Part shown: in pieces, positions 1-5,950 of the stretch | Layout: each line of letters begins with the position of its first letter | Position numbering within the stretch: position 1 is the stretch's first letter | NCBI GenBank assembly: GCA_002348345.1 | Contig: DEAY01000326.1 | Coordinates: 4,463-10,724, forward strand | Length of the DNA stretch: 6,262 nt | Reading direction: 5' to 3' | Source: Verrucomicrobia bacterium UBA2970 | GTDB taxonomy: Bacteria; Verrucomicrobiota; Verrucomicrobiia; Limisphaerales; AAA164-E04 | Position numbers and translations under genes: made by a program | The notes under the pieces: model-generated | Told to the model about the DNA's origin: nothing | Seen by the model: only the letters and a program-made list of their open reading frames with translations | The model's database searches: none

Positions 1-1
1 G

Positions 2-214
2 GTCGCCTGCACCAAGGGCACCTACGTCAGAACCCTCGCCCACGACCTTGGCAACGCGATTGGATGCGGCGCCCACCTCACCGCCCTACGCCGAACCCAA
101 TCGGGTCGTTTCTCGGTTAACAATGCGATCTCCATTTCCGATCTCCTCAGTCTTGACGCCAACGAACTCTCGCGTCGTGTGATTCCCATCACGAAACTCG
201 CCCAAACGCGATGA
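2..214 (+). CDS. truB: tRNA pseudouridine-55 synthase TruB, C-terminal part (5' end outside window)
   Basis: The last 70 codons of TruB, which isomerises U55 to pseudouridine in the T-loop of tRNAs in the cytosol. The visible part begins at VACTKGTYVRTLAHDLG, the conserved C-x-K-G-T-Y-x-R-x-L segment of the TruB catalytic domain, followed by GCGAHLTALRRTQSG, another family hallmark. The protein stops about 68 residues after the motif cysteine. E. coli TruB continues for roughly twice that distance through a PUA-like C-terminal domain, so this is the short form lacking most of that domain, as in several other phyla. The stop codon (212-214) overlaps the ribF start as ATGA, so the two are probably translationally coupled; truB-ribF adjacency is common in bacteria. 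Family assignment is secure; the N-terminal part, with the catalytic aspartate, is not in the window. Confidence 0.93.
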   Translation, partial: VACTKGTYVRTLAHDLGNAIGCGAHLTALRRTQSGRFSVNNAISISDLLSLDANELSRRVIPITKLAQTR

Positions 215-1188
215 AGATCTTTCATGATGTGGCTGAGTTCCCATTTCCGGGTCGGGAAGTATTCTGCACGATCGGGATGTTCGATGGCGTCCATCGTGGG
301 CATCAGCATTTGATCGATTTGACTCTTGCCCGTACCAGGGCGGCAAAGGGGGTCAGTCTTGCAATCACCTTTGCGCCCCACCCCGCACGGGTGGTGGCTC
401 CCGCCCAGGCTCCCAAGCTGATTTACCCCCCCAGAAAGCGCAATGAAATCCTCGCCTCGAAGAACCTCGATGCCATCTGGATCATTCCATTCGACCAGGC
501 ATTCAGCCGTCTCACAGGCCAAGAGTTTTTGTCTTTGATCTGTGAACGTCTAGCGCCGCTGCGGTTGATCTGCGTCGGGCCGGACTTTCATTTCGGATAT
601 CGCCGGTCGGGCAATCTCGCTCTCCTCCGTTCCCTGTCAGATCACTGGCAATACCACGTTCCGGAAATCACGTCATTCATGGTTGATGGTGCCGAGGTCA
701 GCAGCACGATGATTCGAAACTTTATTCGACGGGGGCAATTCGCCGACGCCTCGAATTGCCTCGGCCGACCCTACACCCTGTGTGGTGAAGTCATCGAAGG
801 CGACCACGCGGGTCGAACGATTGGATTTCCCACCGCCAACCTTCACCCTGCCAATCTAGAATTGCCGCCCCTTGGCGTCTATGCCGTTCGAGCGCAATCG
901 CCGGATGGCCTGTTGCAAGGGGTCATGAACATTGGCTACCGCCCCACCCGCGACTCCACCCAGGCCCGTTTGCTCGCCGAAGCCCATTTTTTTGAGTTTG
1001 CCGGCTCGCTCTACGGCAAAAGCTTGTCGATTGAACCCATTCAGTTTATCCGCCCCGAGCGCCAGTTTCCCTCACTGGAGGCATTGCGGCAACAAATTGA
1101 GGCGGATTGCAGGCAGGCCCGCGAGCTCATCGAAAGACCCAATTCCATCAAGGCGTTGGAAACGCAAAGATTGAACGGGTTTGAGTAG
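211..1188 (+). CDS. ribF: Bifunctional riboflavin kinase / FMN adenylyltransferase (FAD synthetase) RibF
   Basis: Makes FMN from riboflavin and ATP, then FAD from FMN and ATP. It has 325 residues, normal for bacterial RibF, with both domains complete. The N-terminal nucleotidyltransferase domain carries GMFDGVHRGH (22-31), VGPDFHFGYRRSG (122-134) and SSTMIR (164-169). The C-terminal riboflavin kinase domain carries GRTIGFPTANL (201-211), NIGYRPT (240-246), the likely catalytic glutamate E257 in AEAHFFEF, and LYGK (267-270) just before the C-terminal helix. The ATG at 211 is chosen because it overlaps the truB stop as ATGA and gives the expected short lead into the FDGVHRGH motif. No Shine-Dalgarno sequence precedes it, so re-initiation by ribosomes finishing truB is the probable route. 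There is a C7 run at 426-432 in frame (Tyr-Pro-Pro). Nothing essential appears to be missing. Confidence 0.96.
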   Translation: MKIFHDVAEFPFPGREVFCTIGMFDGVHRGHQHLIDLTLARTRAAKGVSLAITFAPHPARVVAPAQAPKLIYPPRKRNEILASKNLDAIWIIPFDQAFSRLTGQEFLSLICERLAPLRLICVGPDFHFGYRRSGNLALLRSLSDHWQYHVPEITSFMVDGAEVSSTMIRNFIRRGQFADASNCLGRPYTLCGEVIEGDHAGRTIGFPTANLHPANLELPPLGVYAVRAQSPDGLLQGVMNIGYRPTRDSTQARLLAEAHFFEFAGSLYGKSLSIEPIQFIRPERQFPSLEALRQQIEADCRQARELIERPNSIKALETQRLNGFE

Positions 1189-1274
1189 AATTTGTCTAAT
1201 GGATCTGGAAATCGTTTCCAGAAATAGTTTAATTCAACCCGATATGAGTTTTAACCAAGGTCACTGAATCATCG
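1189..1274 (+). promoter_or_regulatory. Intergenic region with probable promoter of the moxR-bat operon
   Basis: This 86-base gap is the only substantial one in the window and is clearly AT-richer (about 35% GC by hand count) than the genes either side. It separates the truB-ribF pair from the moxR-bat genes, so an operon promoter is expected here. I see no convincing sigma-70 -35/-10 pair: TTTCCA (1215-1220) and GATATG (1241-1246) are spaced too widely at 20 bases. The AAGG at 1257-1260 is the only Shine-Dalgarno-like string before the moxR ATG, at a long 14-base spacing. The promoter role is inferred from position and composition, not from a recognised motif. Confidence 0.4.
1204..1222. repeat. 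Perfect 8-bp inverted repeat (hairpin or operator) between ribF and moxR
   Basis: The sequence TCTGGAAA-TCG-TTTCCAGA has two perfectly complementary 8-base arms around a 3-base centre, starting 15 bases after the ribF stop. As RNA it would form a short hairpin with four G-C and four A-U pairs. It is followed by AATAGTTTAATT rather than a run of T, so it is not a canonical intrinsic terminator, though it could weakly terminate or protect the ribF transcript 3' end. As DNA the symmetry is equally consistent with a dimeric repressor site upstream of moxR. The sequence does not decide between these. Confidence 0.5.
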
Positions 1275-2264
1275 ATGAACGCAGGGATTACAGCGATTAA
1301 CGCAGAGGTCCAGGAATCGAGTGCGTTTGTCCAGCCATTACTCACGGAAATCAATAAAGTCGTGATCGGTCAGAAGTATCTGATCGAGCGCCTCATTGTG
1401 GGGATGCTGGCCAACGGTCACGTTTTGCTGGAAGGGGTCCCCGGACTGGCTAAGACCACGGCCGTGAAGGCTCTGGCCACCTCCATCGACGTTGCTTTTT
1501 CTCGACTTCAGTTCACCCCTGATATGTTGCCCGCCGACGTGATCGGCACCCAGATCTACAATCCTCAGTCAGGGGAATTCACCACCCGGAAAGGGCCCGT
1601 CTTTTCCAATCTGGTGCTGGCCGATGAAATCAACCGTGCCCCCGCTAAGGTTCAAAGCGCTCTCCTGGAGGCCATGCAGGAGCGCCAAGTCACCATCGGC
1701 GACCGAAGCTACCAACTGGACGAACCGTTTTTGGTCCTCGCCACCCAGAACCCGGTGGAACAAGAGGGCACCTACCCCCTTCCGGAAGCACAAGTCGACC
1801 GCTTCATGTTGAAGCTTCGAATCGACTATCCAAGTCGCGGCGAGGAGCGGCAAATCCTAGAATTGATGGCCAAAACCACCGCCCCCCCCGAGGCTCAGGC
1901 CGTCGTCACGCCAGACCAGATTCTGAGCGCCAAGCAAGTCATCAATGAGGTCTACGTCGATGACAAGGTAAAGGACTACATCGTCGATCTGGTTTGTTGC
2001 ACTCGTGATCCCCAAGCCTATGAAATCGACGTGGCTGAATTCATTCAGATGGGTGCCTCCCCCCGGGCCACGATTGCACTCACCCTTTCAGCCAAAGCCT
2101 ATGCCTTTCTTCGAGGGCGCGGATATGTGACCCCACAGGATGTCAAGAGCATTGGCATGGATGTTCTCCGCCATCGCGTCGCCATCACATACGAAGCAGA
2201 AGCAGAGGAAAAAACCTCTGAAACGGTGATCCAGAAGATCCTTGATGAGCTGCCGGTGCCTTAA
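1275..2264 (+). CDS. moxR: MoxR-family AAA+ ATPase
   Basis: A 329-residue cytosolic ATPase of the MoxR family, which works with VWA-domain partners as a chaperone-like remodelling machine. All nucleotide-handling motifs are present: Walker A GVPGLAKT (54-61, the usual MoxR variant), Walker B LVLADEINRAP (113-123), sensor 1 LATQNP (155-160), EAQVDRF (171-177) with a probable arginine finger, and sensor 2 GASPRA (260-265) in the C-terminal lid domain, followed by GRGYVTPQDVKSIG. There are no membrane segments. The ATG at 1275 is the only reasonable start: an in-frame stop lies at 1245 with no alternative start codon between, and the residues before IGQKYLIERL have normal family length. The Shine-Dalgarno is poor. 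It heads the operon, 35 bases before the DUF58 gene. A C8 run at 1882-1889 lies within the frame and is intact here. Confidence 0.97.
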   Translation: MNAGITAINAEVQESSAFVQPLLTEINKVVIGQKYLIERLIVGMLANGHVLLEGVPGLAKTTAVKALATSIDVAFSRLQFTPDMLPADVIGTQIYNPQSGEFTTRKGPVFSNLVLADEINRAPAKVQSALLEAMQERQVTIGDRSYQLDEPFLVLATQNPVEQEGTYPLPEAQVDRFMLKLRIDYPSRGEERQILELMAKTTAPPEAQAVVTPDQILSAKQVINEVYVDDKVKDYIVDLVCCTRDPQAYEIDVAEFIQMGASPRATIALTLSAKAYAFLRGRGYVTPQDVKSIGMDVLRHRVAITYEAEAEEKTSETVIQKILDELPVP

Positions 2265-2299
2265 TTCGTCCCCGCGACGCTCCCTTGCGCTGGTTTAGC

Positions 2300-3253
2300 A
2301 TGATTCCCCGAGAGATTCTCAAAAAGATTCGGCAGATCGAGATTCGGACCAACCGACTCGCATCCGAATCCTTGGCCGGTCATTATCACAGTGTCTTCAA
2401 AGGCCAGGGCATGAACTTCGACGAAGTTCGGGAATACCAACCCGGCGACGATGTCCGAACCATCGACTGGAACGTCACCGCCCGGATGAACCATCCCTTC
2501 ATCAAGAAATTCGTTGAAGAACGGGAGTTGACCGTGATGTTGCTTGTTGATCTGAGCGGCTCGGGGCTCTTTGGCTCCGGCGAGCAATCAAAGCGGGAAC
2601 TGGCGGCAGAGATCGCTTCGGTCCTGGCTTTCTCCGCCATCAAAAATAATGACAAGGTCGGCTTGATTCTGTTTACCGACATCGTGGAGAAATTTATTCC
2701 GCCGAGAAAAGGACGATTTCACGTCCTCCGAGTGATCCGAGATATCCTATACTTCGAACCGGTTCACCGACAAACCAACCTCAATGAAGCCCTCGAATTT
2801 CTCTCTCGAGTCACCACACAGAGATCCATTGTCGTGGTGATTTCAGATTTTCTCGGCCAAACCGAACCGACTCGACGTGAAATTGAAGCCCATCTCAGAC
2901 GCCGGGTGGTGACCTCGGATACCCTGCGGCAAGCCTCACTGAGATCGCTCCGTCAGGCGAAACGGAAACATGACGTCGTGGCAGTGCAGATCACCGATCC
3001 CTGTGAAATGGCCCTCCCCAACATTGGGCGTATCGTCCTCAAGGATGCGGAAACTGGCCAGGTGGTCGAGGTGGACACCGGTGACCCCCGAAAACGCGCC
3101 GCCTTCGCGAGCCGACAAAAGAAGGCCCACAATGAGCTGGAGAATCTCTTCGGATCCGCCGGGATTGACGGCATCCAGCTTCGAACCGATCAACCCTACG
3201 CATCCGCCCTCAGCCGCTTTTTCGAGACCCGCCAACGACGTCGCCGACGCTGA
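2300..3253 (+). CDS. DUF58-family VWA-like protein, cytosolic MoxR partner
   Basis: 317 residues. The N-terminal block with VFKGQGMNFDEVREY (32-46) and PGDDVRTIDWNVTAR (48-62) is diagnostic of DUF58 proteins, which nearly always sit beside moxR. A VWA fold follows: MIDAS DLSGS (84-88, metal ligands D84, S86, S88), a likely MIDAS threonine T159, and ISDF (181-184) with D183. No membrane helix is seen, so it should act in the cytosol, probably as the direct partner of MoxR. The start is ATG 2300, because IPREILKKIRQIEIRT matches the usual family N-terminus; a TTG at 2285 would add five untypical residues. Neither has a good Shine-Dalgarno. Odd points are an extra arginine-rich stretch at about 186-222 between ISDF and KHDVVAVQ, longer than I would expect, and a basic tail RQRRRRR at the C-terminus. 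The stop overlaps the next start (TGATG). Confidence 0.94.
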   Translation: MIPREILKKIRQIEIRTNRLASESLAGHYHSVFKGQGMNFDEVREYQPGDDVRTIDWNVTARMNHPFIKKFVEERELTVMLLVDLSGSGLFGSGEQSKRELAAEIASVLAFSAIKNNDKVGLILFTDIVEKFIPPRKGRFHVLRVIRDILYFEPVHRQTNLNEALEFLSRVTTQRSIVVVISDFLGQTEPTRREIEAHLRRRVVTSDTLRQASLRSLRQAKRKHDVVAVQITDPCEMALPNIGRIVLKDAETGQVVEVDTGDPRKRAAFASRQKKAHNELENLFGSAGIDGIQLRTDQPYASALSRFFETRQRRRRR

Positions 3254-3843
3254 TGGAAGCCACCAATTCAGCTCTTGTTCTCCCCTCGGAAGCTTCCGAG
3301 GAATCGCTCTCGGACATTCACGATATCCGATCACTTGTCGAGGTACCCTCTTCCTGGAGCTGGATCTGGTGGGTCATCGGAGGACTCCTGCTCCTTGCCT
3401 TGGCCTACTGGGCCTACCTCTACTGGAGAAAGCACCGAAAACCAGAAACGCAGGAGCCGAGCCAACCGACAGAACCCGCCCACGAGCGGGCGCGCCGACA
3501 GCTCGAAAGGGCGCTTGAACACCTTCACGACCCGGACCAATTCTGCGTCATGGTTTCCGACGCCATCCGGGTCTACCTGGAGCAACGCTTTGATCTTCAC
3601 GCCCCCGATCAAACGACCGAAGAGTTTCTCGAGGAACTCCCCCAGCGCGACTGTCTCAGCGCCCAGCAGCAGCAATCGCTGGCCCATTTTCTCAGCGAAT
3701 GCGACCTGGTGAAATTCGCCAGGTCCGAACCCGAGGCCTATGAACTGAAGCGCTTGTATGAATCGGCCCTTCAATTGGTCCGCGAAACCGAACCCAGCCT
3801 TTTGGCGGGCGAGGCAACGGATCCGAGCGGAGGGACCTCGTAA
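3253..3843 (+). CDS. Single-pass membrane protein resembling DUF4381 / the BatD C-terminal region
   Basis: 196 residues in three parts. A short acidic N-terminal segment ends in DIHDIRSLVEVP (21-32), similar to a motif I associate with the stretch before the membrane helix in BatD-like proteins. A strongly hydrophobic Trp-rich helix (about 36-58) is followed by RKHRK (59-63). A soluble, mostly helical domain (about 75-182) contains VSDAIRVYLEQRFDLHAPDQ (101-120), TTEEFL and LSECDLVKFAR, typical of DUF4381-like proteins in MoxR/VWA operons. The charge pattern predicts N-out/C-in topology with the helical domain in the cytosol. It is far shorter than full-length BatD and lacks its periplasmic beta domains. 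The ATG at 3253 overlaps the DUF58 stop by one base, so coupled translation is likely. Function is unproven; a role linking MoxR/DUF58 to BatA/BatB is inference. The family call is from remembered motifs, so the exact name is moderately certain. Confidence 0.82.
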   Translation: MEATNSALVLPSEASEESLSDIHDIRSLVEVPSSWSWIWWVIGGLLLLALAYWAYLYWRKHRKPETQEPSQPTEPAHERARRQLERALEHLHDPDQFCVMVSDAIRVYLEQRFDLHAPDQTTEEFLEELPQRDCLSAQQQQSLAHFLSECDLVKFARSEPEAYELKRLYESALQLVRETEPSLLAGEATDPSGGTS

Positions 3844-3854
3844 CGCGAGAGGCT

Positions 3855-4865
3855 ATGGAACTGACTCTTCCCAGCTTTGTTCATCCCGTCATCCTGTTCT
3901 TGCTGCTGATTCTGCCAATTCTCGCTTGGCTGAAGGGGAAGAGAGGCCGCGGCTCCGCCTTCCTTTACTCGTCGGTTCAACTCGTCAAGGGGATCACCAA
4001 TCTCACCCAGTCTCCCGCCCGGATTTGGAGCACGAAACTTCGTTGGATCGCCCTGGCCCTGTGCATCGTCGCGCTGGCCCGCCCCCGTCTTGGGGAAGGA
4101 GAGACCTCGGTCACGGCCAGCGGGATTGACATTGTCGTGGCGCTCGATCTCTCCGGTAGTATGGCGGCGGAGGACTTTACCATTCTCGGAAGCCGAGCCA
4201 ACCGACTCGGCGCCGCCAAGAATGTGCTGGAGGAGTTTATCGACAAACGCCGGAGCGATCGCATCGGTTTGGTCGCCTTCGCCGGACGTGCCTATATTGC
4301 TGCGCCTCTGACCCTTGATCACGATTTCTTGCTCCAGAATCTCGATCGCCTCAATCTCGGAACCATCGAGGACGGCACGGCCATTGGATCGGCAATGACG
4401 GCGGGCCTCAACCGACTTCGCGATCTCGATTCCAAGAGTCGAATCATGATCCTCATGACGGACGGTCAAAACAACGCTGGAAAAGTCCCCCCCTTGACAG
4501 CGGCAGAGGCGGCTGCCAGCCTGGAAGTCAAGATCTACACCATCGGCGTTGGAAAGCGCGGTCTGGCTCCGTTTCCAAGGAGGGGTCCCTTCGGCCAAAA
4601 GACGTATGCCCAGGTTGAAGTCAATATCGACGAGGAAACACTGACCCAAATCGCCGATTTGACCGGTGGCCAGTATTATCGAGCAGACAGCACCCGGACC
4701 CTGTCCGAAATCTACGAAGAAATCGATGAACTCGAGAAAACGGAAATCGAGGTGACGGAGTATCAGCACTACGAAGAAATTTTCCACTGGTTTCTTCTCC
4801 CTGGGATGTTCCTCCTCCTCCTTGAAATCATTCTCAATCACACCGTTTGGCGACGGCTTCCCTAG
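3855..4865 (+). CDS. batA: BatA-like membrane-anchored VWA protein
   Basis: 336 residues. Two N-terminal hydrophobic helices (about 8-26 and 62-76) flank a basic loop, then ALARP (73-77) leads into a VWA domain, and a third helix lies at about 311-327 with a short basic tail. MIDAS is intact: DLSGS (98-102), T175 in EDGTAIG, and D203 in MTDGQNN. The insertion after IGVGKRG, with PFGQ (245-248) and VNIDEETLTQIADLTGG, is typical of BatA and helps distinguish it from BatB. Positive charges put the VWA domain on the periplasmic side. BatA is one of the paired VWA proteins of MoxR/Bat operons, first tied to aerotolerance in Bacteroides. The ATG at 3855 follows the previous stop by 11 bases and has GAGAGG (3847-3852) only two bases upstream, closer than ideal. 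No upstream alternative is better. Confidence 0.93.
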   Translation: MELTLPSFVHPVILFLLLILPILAWLKGKRGRGSAFLYSSVQLVKGITNLTQSPARIWSTKLRWIALALCIVALARPRLGEGETSVTASGIDIVVALDLSGSMAAEDFTILGSRANRLGAAKNVLEEFIDKRRSDRIGLVAFAGRAYIAAPLTLDHDFLLQNLDRLNLGTIEDGTAIGSAMTAGLNRLRDLDSKSRIMILMTDGQNNAGKVPPLTAAEAAASLEVKIYTIGVGKRGLAPFPRRGPFGQKTYAQVEVNIDEETLTQIADLTGGQYYRADSTRTLSEIYEEIDELEKTEIEVTEYQHYEEIFHWFLLPGMFLLLLEIILNHTVWRRLP

Positions 4866-4866
4866 C

Positions 4867-5925
4867 ATGGACAGCTTCCTCCGATTTCAGCATGCCGAGA
4901 TTCTCTGGCTAGTCCCCGCAGTGGCTGCTGCCCTGGGGTGGTTCTTTCGCTGGTCGTGGCACAAGCGACAGTCTTTGATCAGTATCTTCGTGAAGTCCCG
5001 ATTGCTGGCCACCCTAACCGTGGGGGTGTCGCATCGACGTCAATGGCTTCGCATGGGGCTTTTGATCGTTGCGCTCTCACTTGTTCTCGTGGCTCTGGCC
5101 CGCCCCCAATACGGGTTTCACTGGGAGGAAGCGAGGCAGAAAGGACTCGACATTATCGTCGCCATTGACACTTCCAAGAGCATGCTGGCGGCCGATCTCA
5201 TCCCCAGCCGAATCGAACGGGCCCGACTCGCTGCTCTCGATCTGATGGCACTCGCGCGTCGGGACCGGCTTGGATTGGTGGCCTTCGCCGGCACGGCCTT
5301 TCTCCAATGCCCACTCACCTTGGACGACGAGGCGTTTCGGCAAAGCCTCAACGCGATTGACACGACGATCATTCCCCAGGGTGGCACGGCACTGAAGGCA
5401 GCCCTCGAAACCGCCAAACAAGGCTTCGATACATCAAACGACAACTACCGGGCCATCCTCCTCATCACCGATGGTGAGGACCATGAAGAAGGCGTCATCG
5501 AGGCCGCCACCGTAGCCGCCGCACAGGGCTACCGAATCTTCACCGTCGGGGTCGGCACTCCCTCAGGAGAATTGTTACAAATCACCAACGAACGGGGGCA
5601 AAAGTCTTATCTCAAGGATTCGGAAGGACAAGTGGTCAAGTCTCGCTTGAACGAAGCCTTGCTCAGACAAATCGCGACGGCTGGACAAGGATCCTACATC
5701 CACCTTCGCGATGCCTCCTCCTTGGAGAAACTCTATCAAAGCGGGCTCGCGCCGCTCCCAAAAACCGAGCTTTCCGCCCGACTCACCAGGAAACATCACG
5801 AAAGATTTCAGTGGCCACTGGGGCTGGCGGTTTTATTCTTGCTCGCAGAGGTGTTCATAGTGGATCAAAGAAGGGTGGGTCGTCCTGATGGACCGATTCG
5901 ATCGGCCACCGTCATCCGAGAATAG
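4867..5925 (+). CDS. batB: BatB-like membrane-anchored VWA protein
   Basis: 352 residues from ATG 4867, one base after the batA stop. The layout parallels BatA: helices at about 12-28 and 62-78 around a basic loop (RWSWHKRQ onward), then ALARPQYG (76-83), a VWA domain, and a C-terminal helix (about 316-332) with a basic tail. MIDAS is intact: DTSKS (101-105), T174 in QGGTAL, and D202 in ITDGEDHEEG. GVGTPSGEL, then GQKSYLKDSEGQVVKSRL (244-261) and LNEALLRQIA, match BatB rather than BatA. Charges again place the VWA domain in the periplasm. A TTG at 4822 would extend it 15 residues into batA, but those residues do not resemble the family N-terminus. With batA it forms a diverged tandem pair sharing, for example, LGLVAFAG/IGLVAFAG and PLTLD. 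Translation is probably coupled to batA since no Shine-Dalgarno is seen. Confidence 0.93.
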   Translation: MDSFLRFQHAEILWLVPAVAAALGWFFRWSWHKRQSLISIFVKSRLLATLTVGVSHRRQWLRMGLLIVALSLVLVALARPQYGFHWEEARQKGLDIIVAIDTSKSMLAADLIPSRIERARLAALDLMALARRDRLGLVAFAGTAFLQCPLTLDDEAFRQSLNAIDTTIIPQGGTALKAALETAKQGFDTSNDNYRAILLITDGEDHEEGVIEAATVAAAQGYRIFTVGVGTPSGELLQITNERGQKSYLKDSEGQVVKSRLNEALLRQIATAGQGSYIHLRDASSLEKLYQSGLAPLPKTELSARLTRKHHERFQWPLGLAVLFLLAEVFIVDQRRVGRPDGPIRSATVIRE

Positions 5926-5950
5926 CCGCCTGATTCGATTAAAGCCAAAG

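Noticed and set aside
22..522. Open frame on the - strand (166 codons) across the truB-ribF junction
   Set aside because: It runs opposite the conserved TruB and RibF motifs and has no family resemblance; it is a shadow frame.
1204..1230. Intrinsic terminator after ribF
   Set aside because: The hairpin is perfect but only half G-C and is followed by AATAGTTT rather than a T-tract, so I list it as an inverted repeat without calling a terminator.
2285..2299. TTG start for the DUF58 gene, adding five residues
   Set aside because: The family N-terminus begins at Met-Ile-Pro-Arg-Glu from ATG 2300, and the TTG has no ribosome binding site.
2970..3518. Second + strand open frame (182 codons) spanning the DUF58 end and the small membrane protein
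   Set aside because: It is out of frame with both genes, is low-complexity in Ser/Pro/Arg, and the two overlapped genes have family-like sequence right up to their TGATG junction.
3837..3849. Small inverted repeat CTCG-TAACG-CGAG over the stop before batA
   Set aside because: A 4-bp stem is expected by chance in sequence of this composition, and it partly lies in coding sequence.
4822..4866. TTG start for batB, overlapping the end of batA
   Set aside because: The 15 extra residues do not resemble the BatB N-terminus, and ATG 4867 sits one base after the batA stop, typical of coupled genes.
3771..4868. Long open frame on the - strand (365 codons) opposite batA
   Set aside because: It is antisense to a clear BatA gene with intact MIDAS and membrane helices, its translation shows no recognisable domain, and it probably stays open because of the codon usage of the + strand gene.
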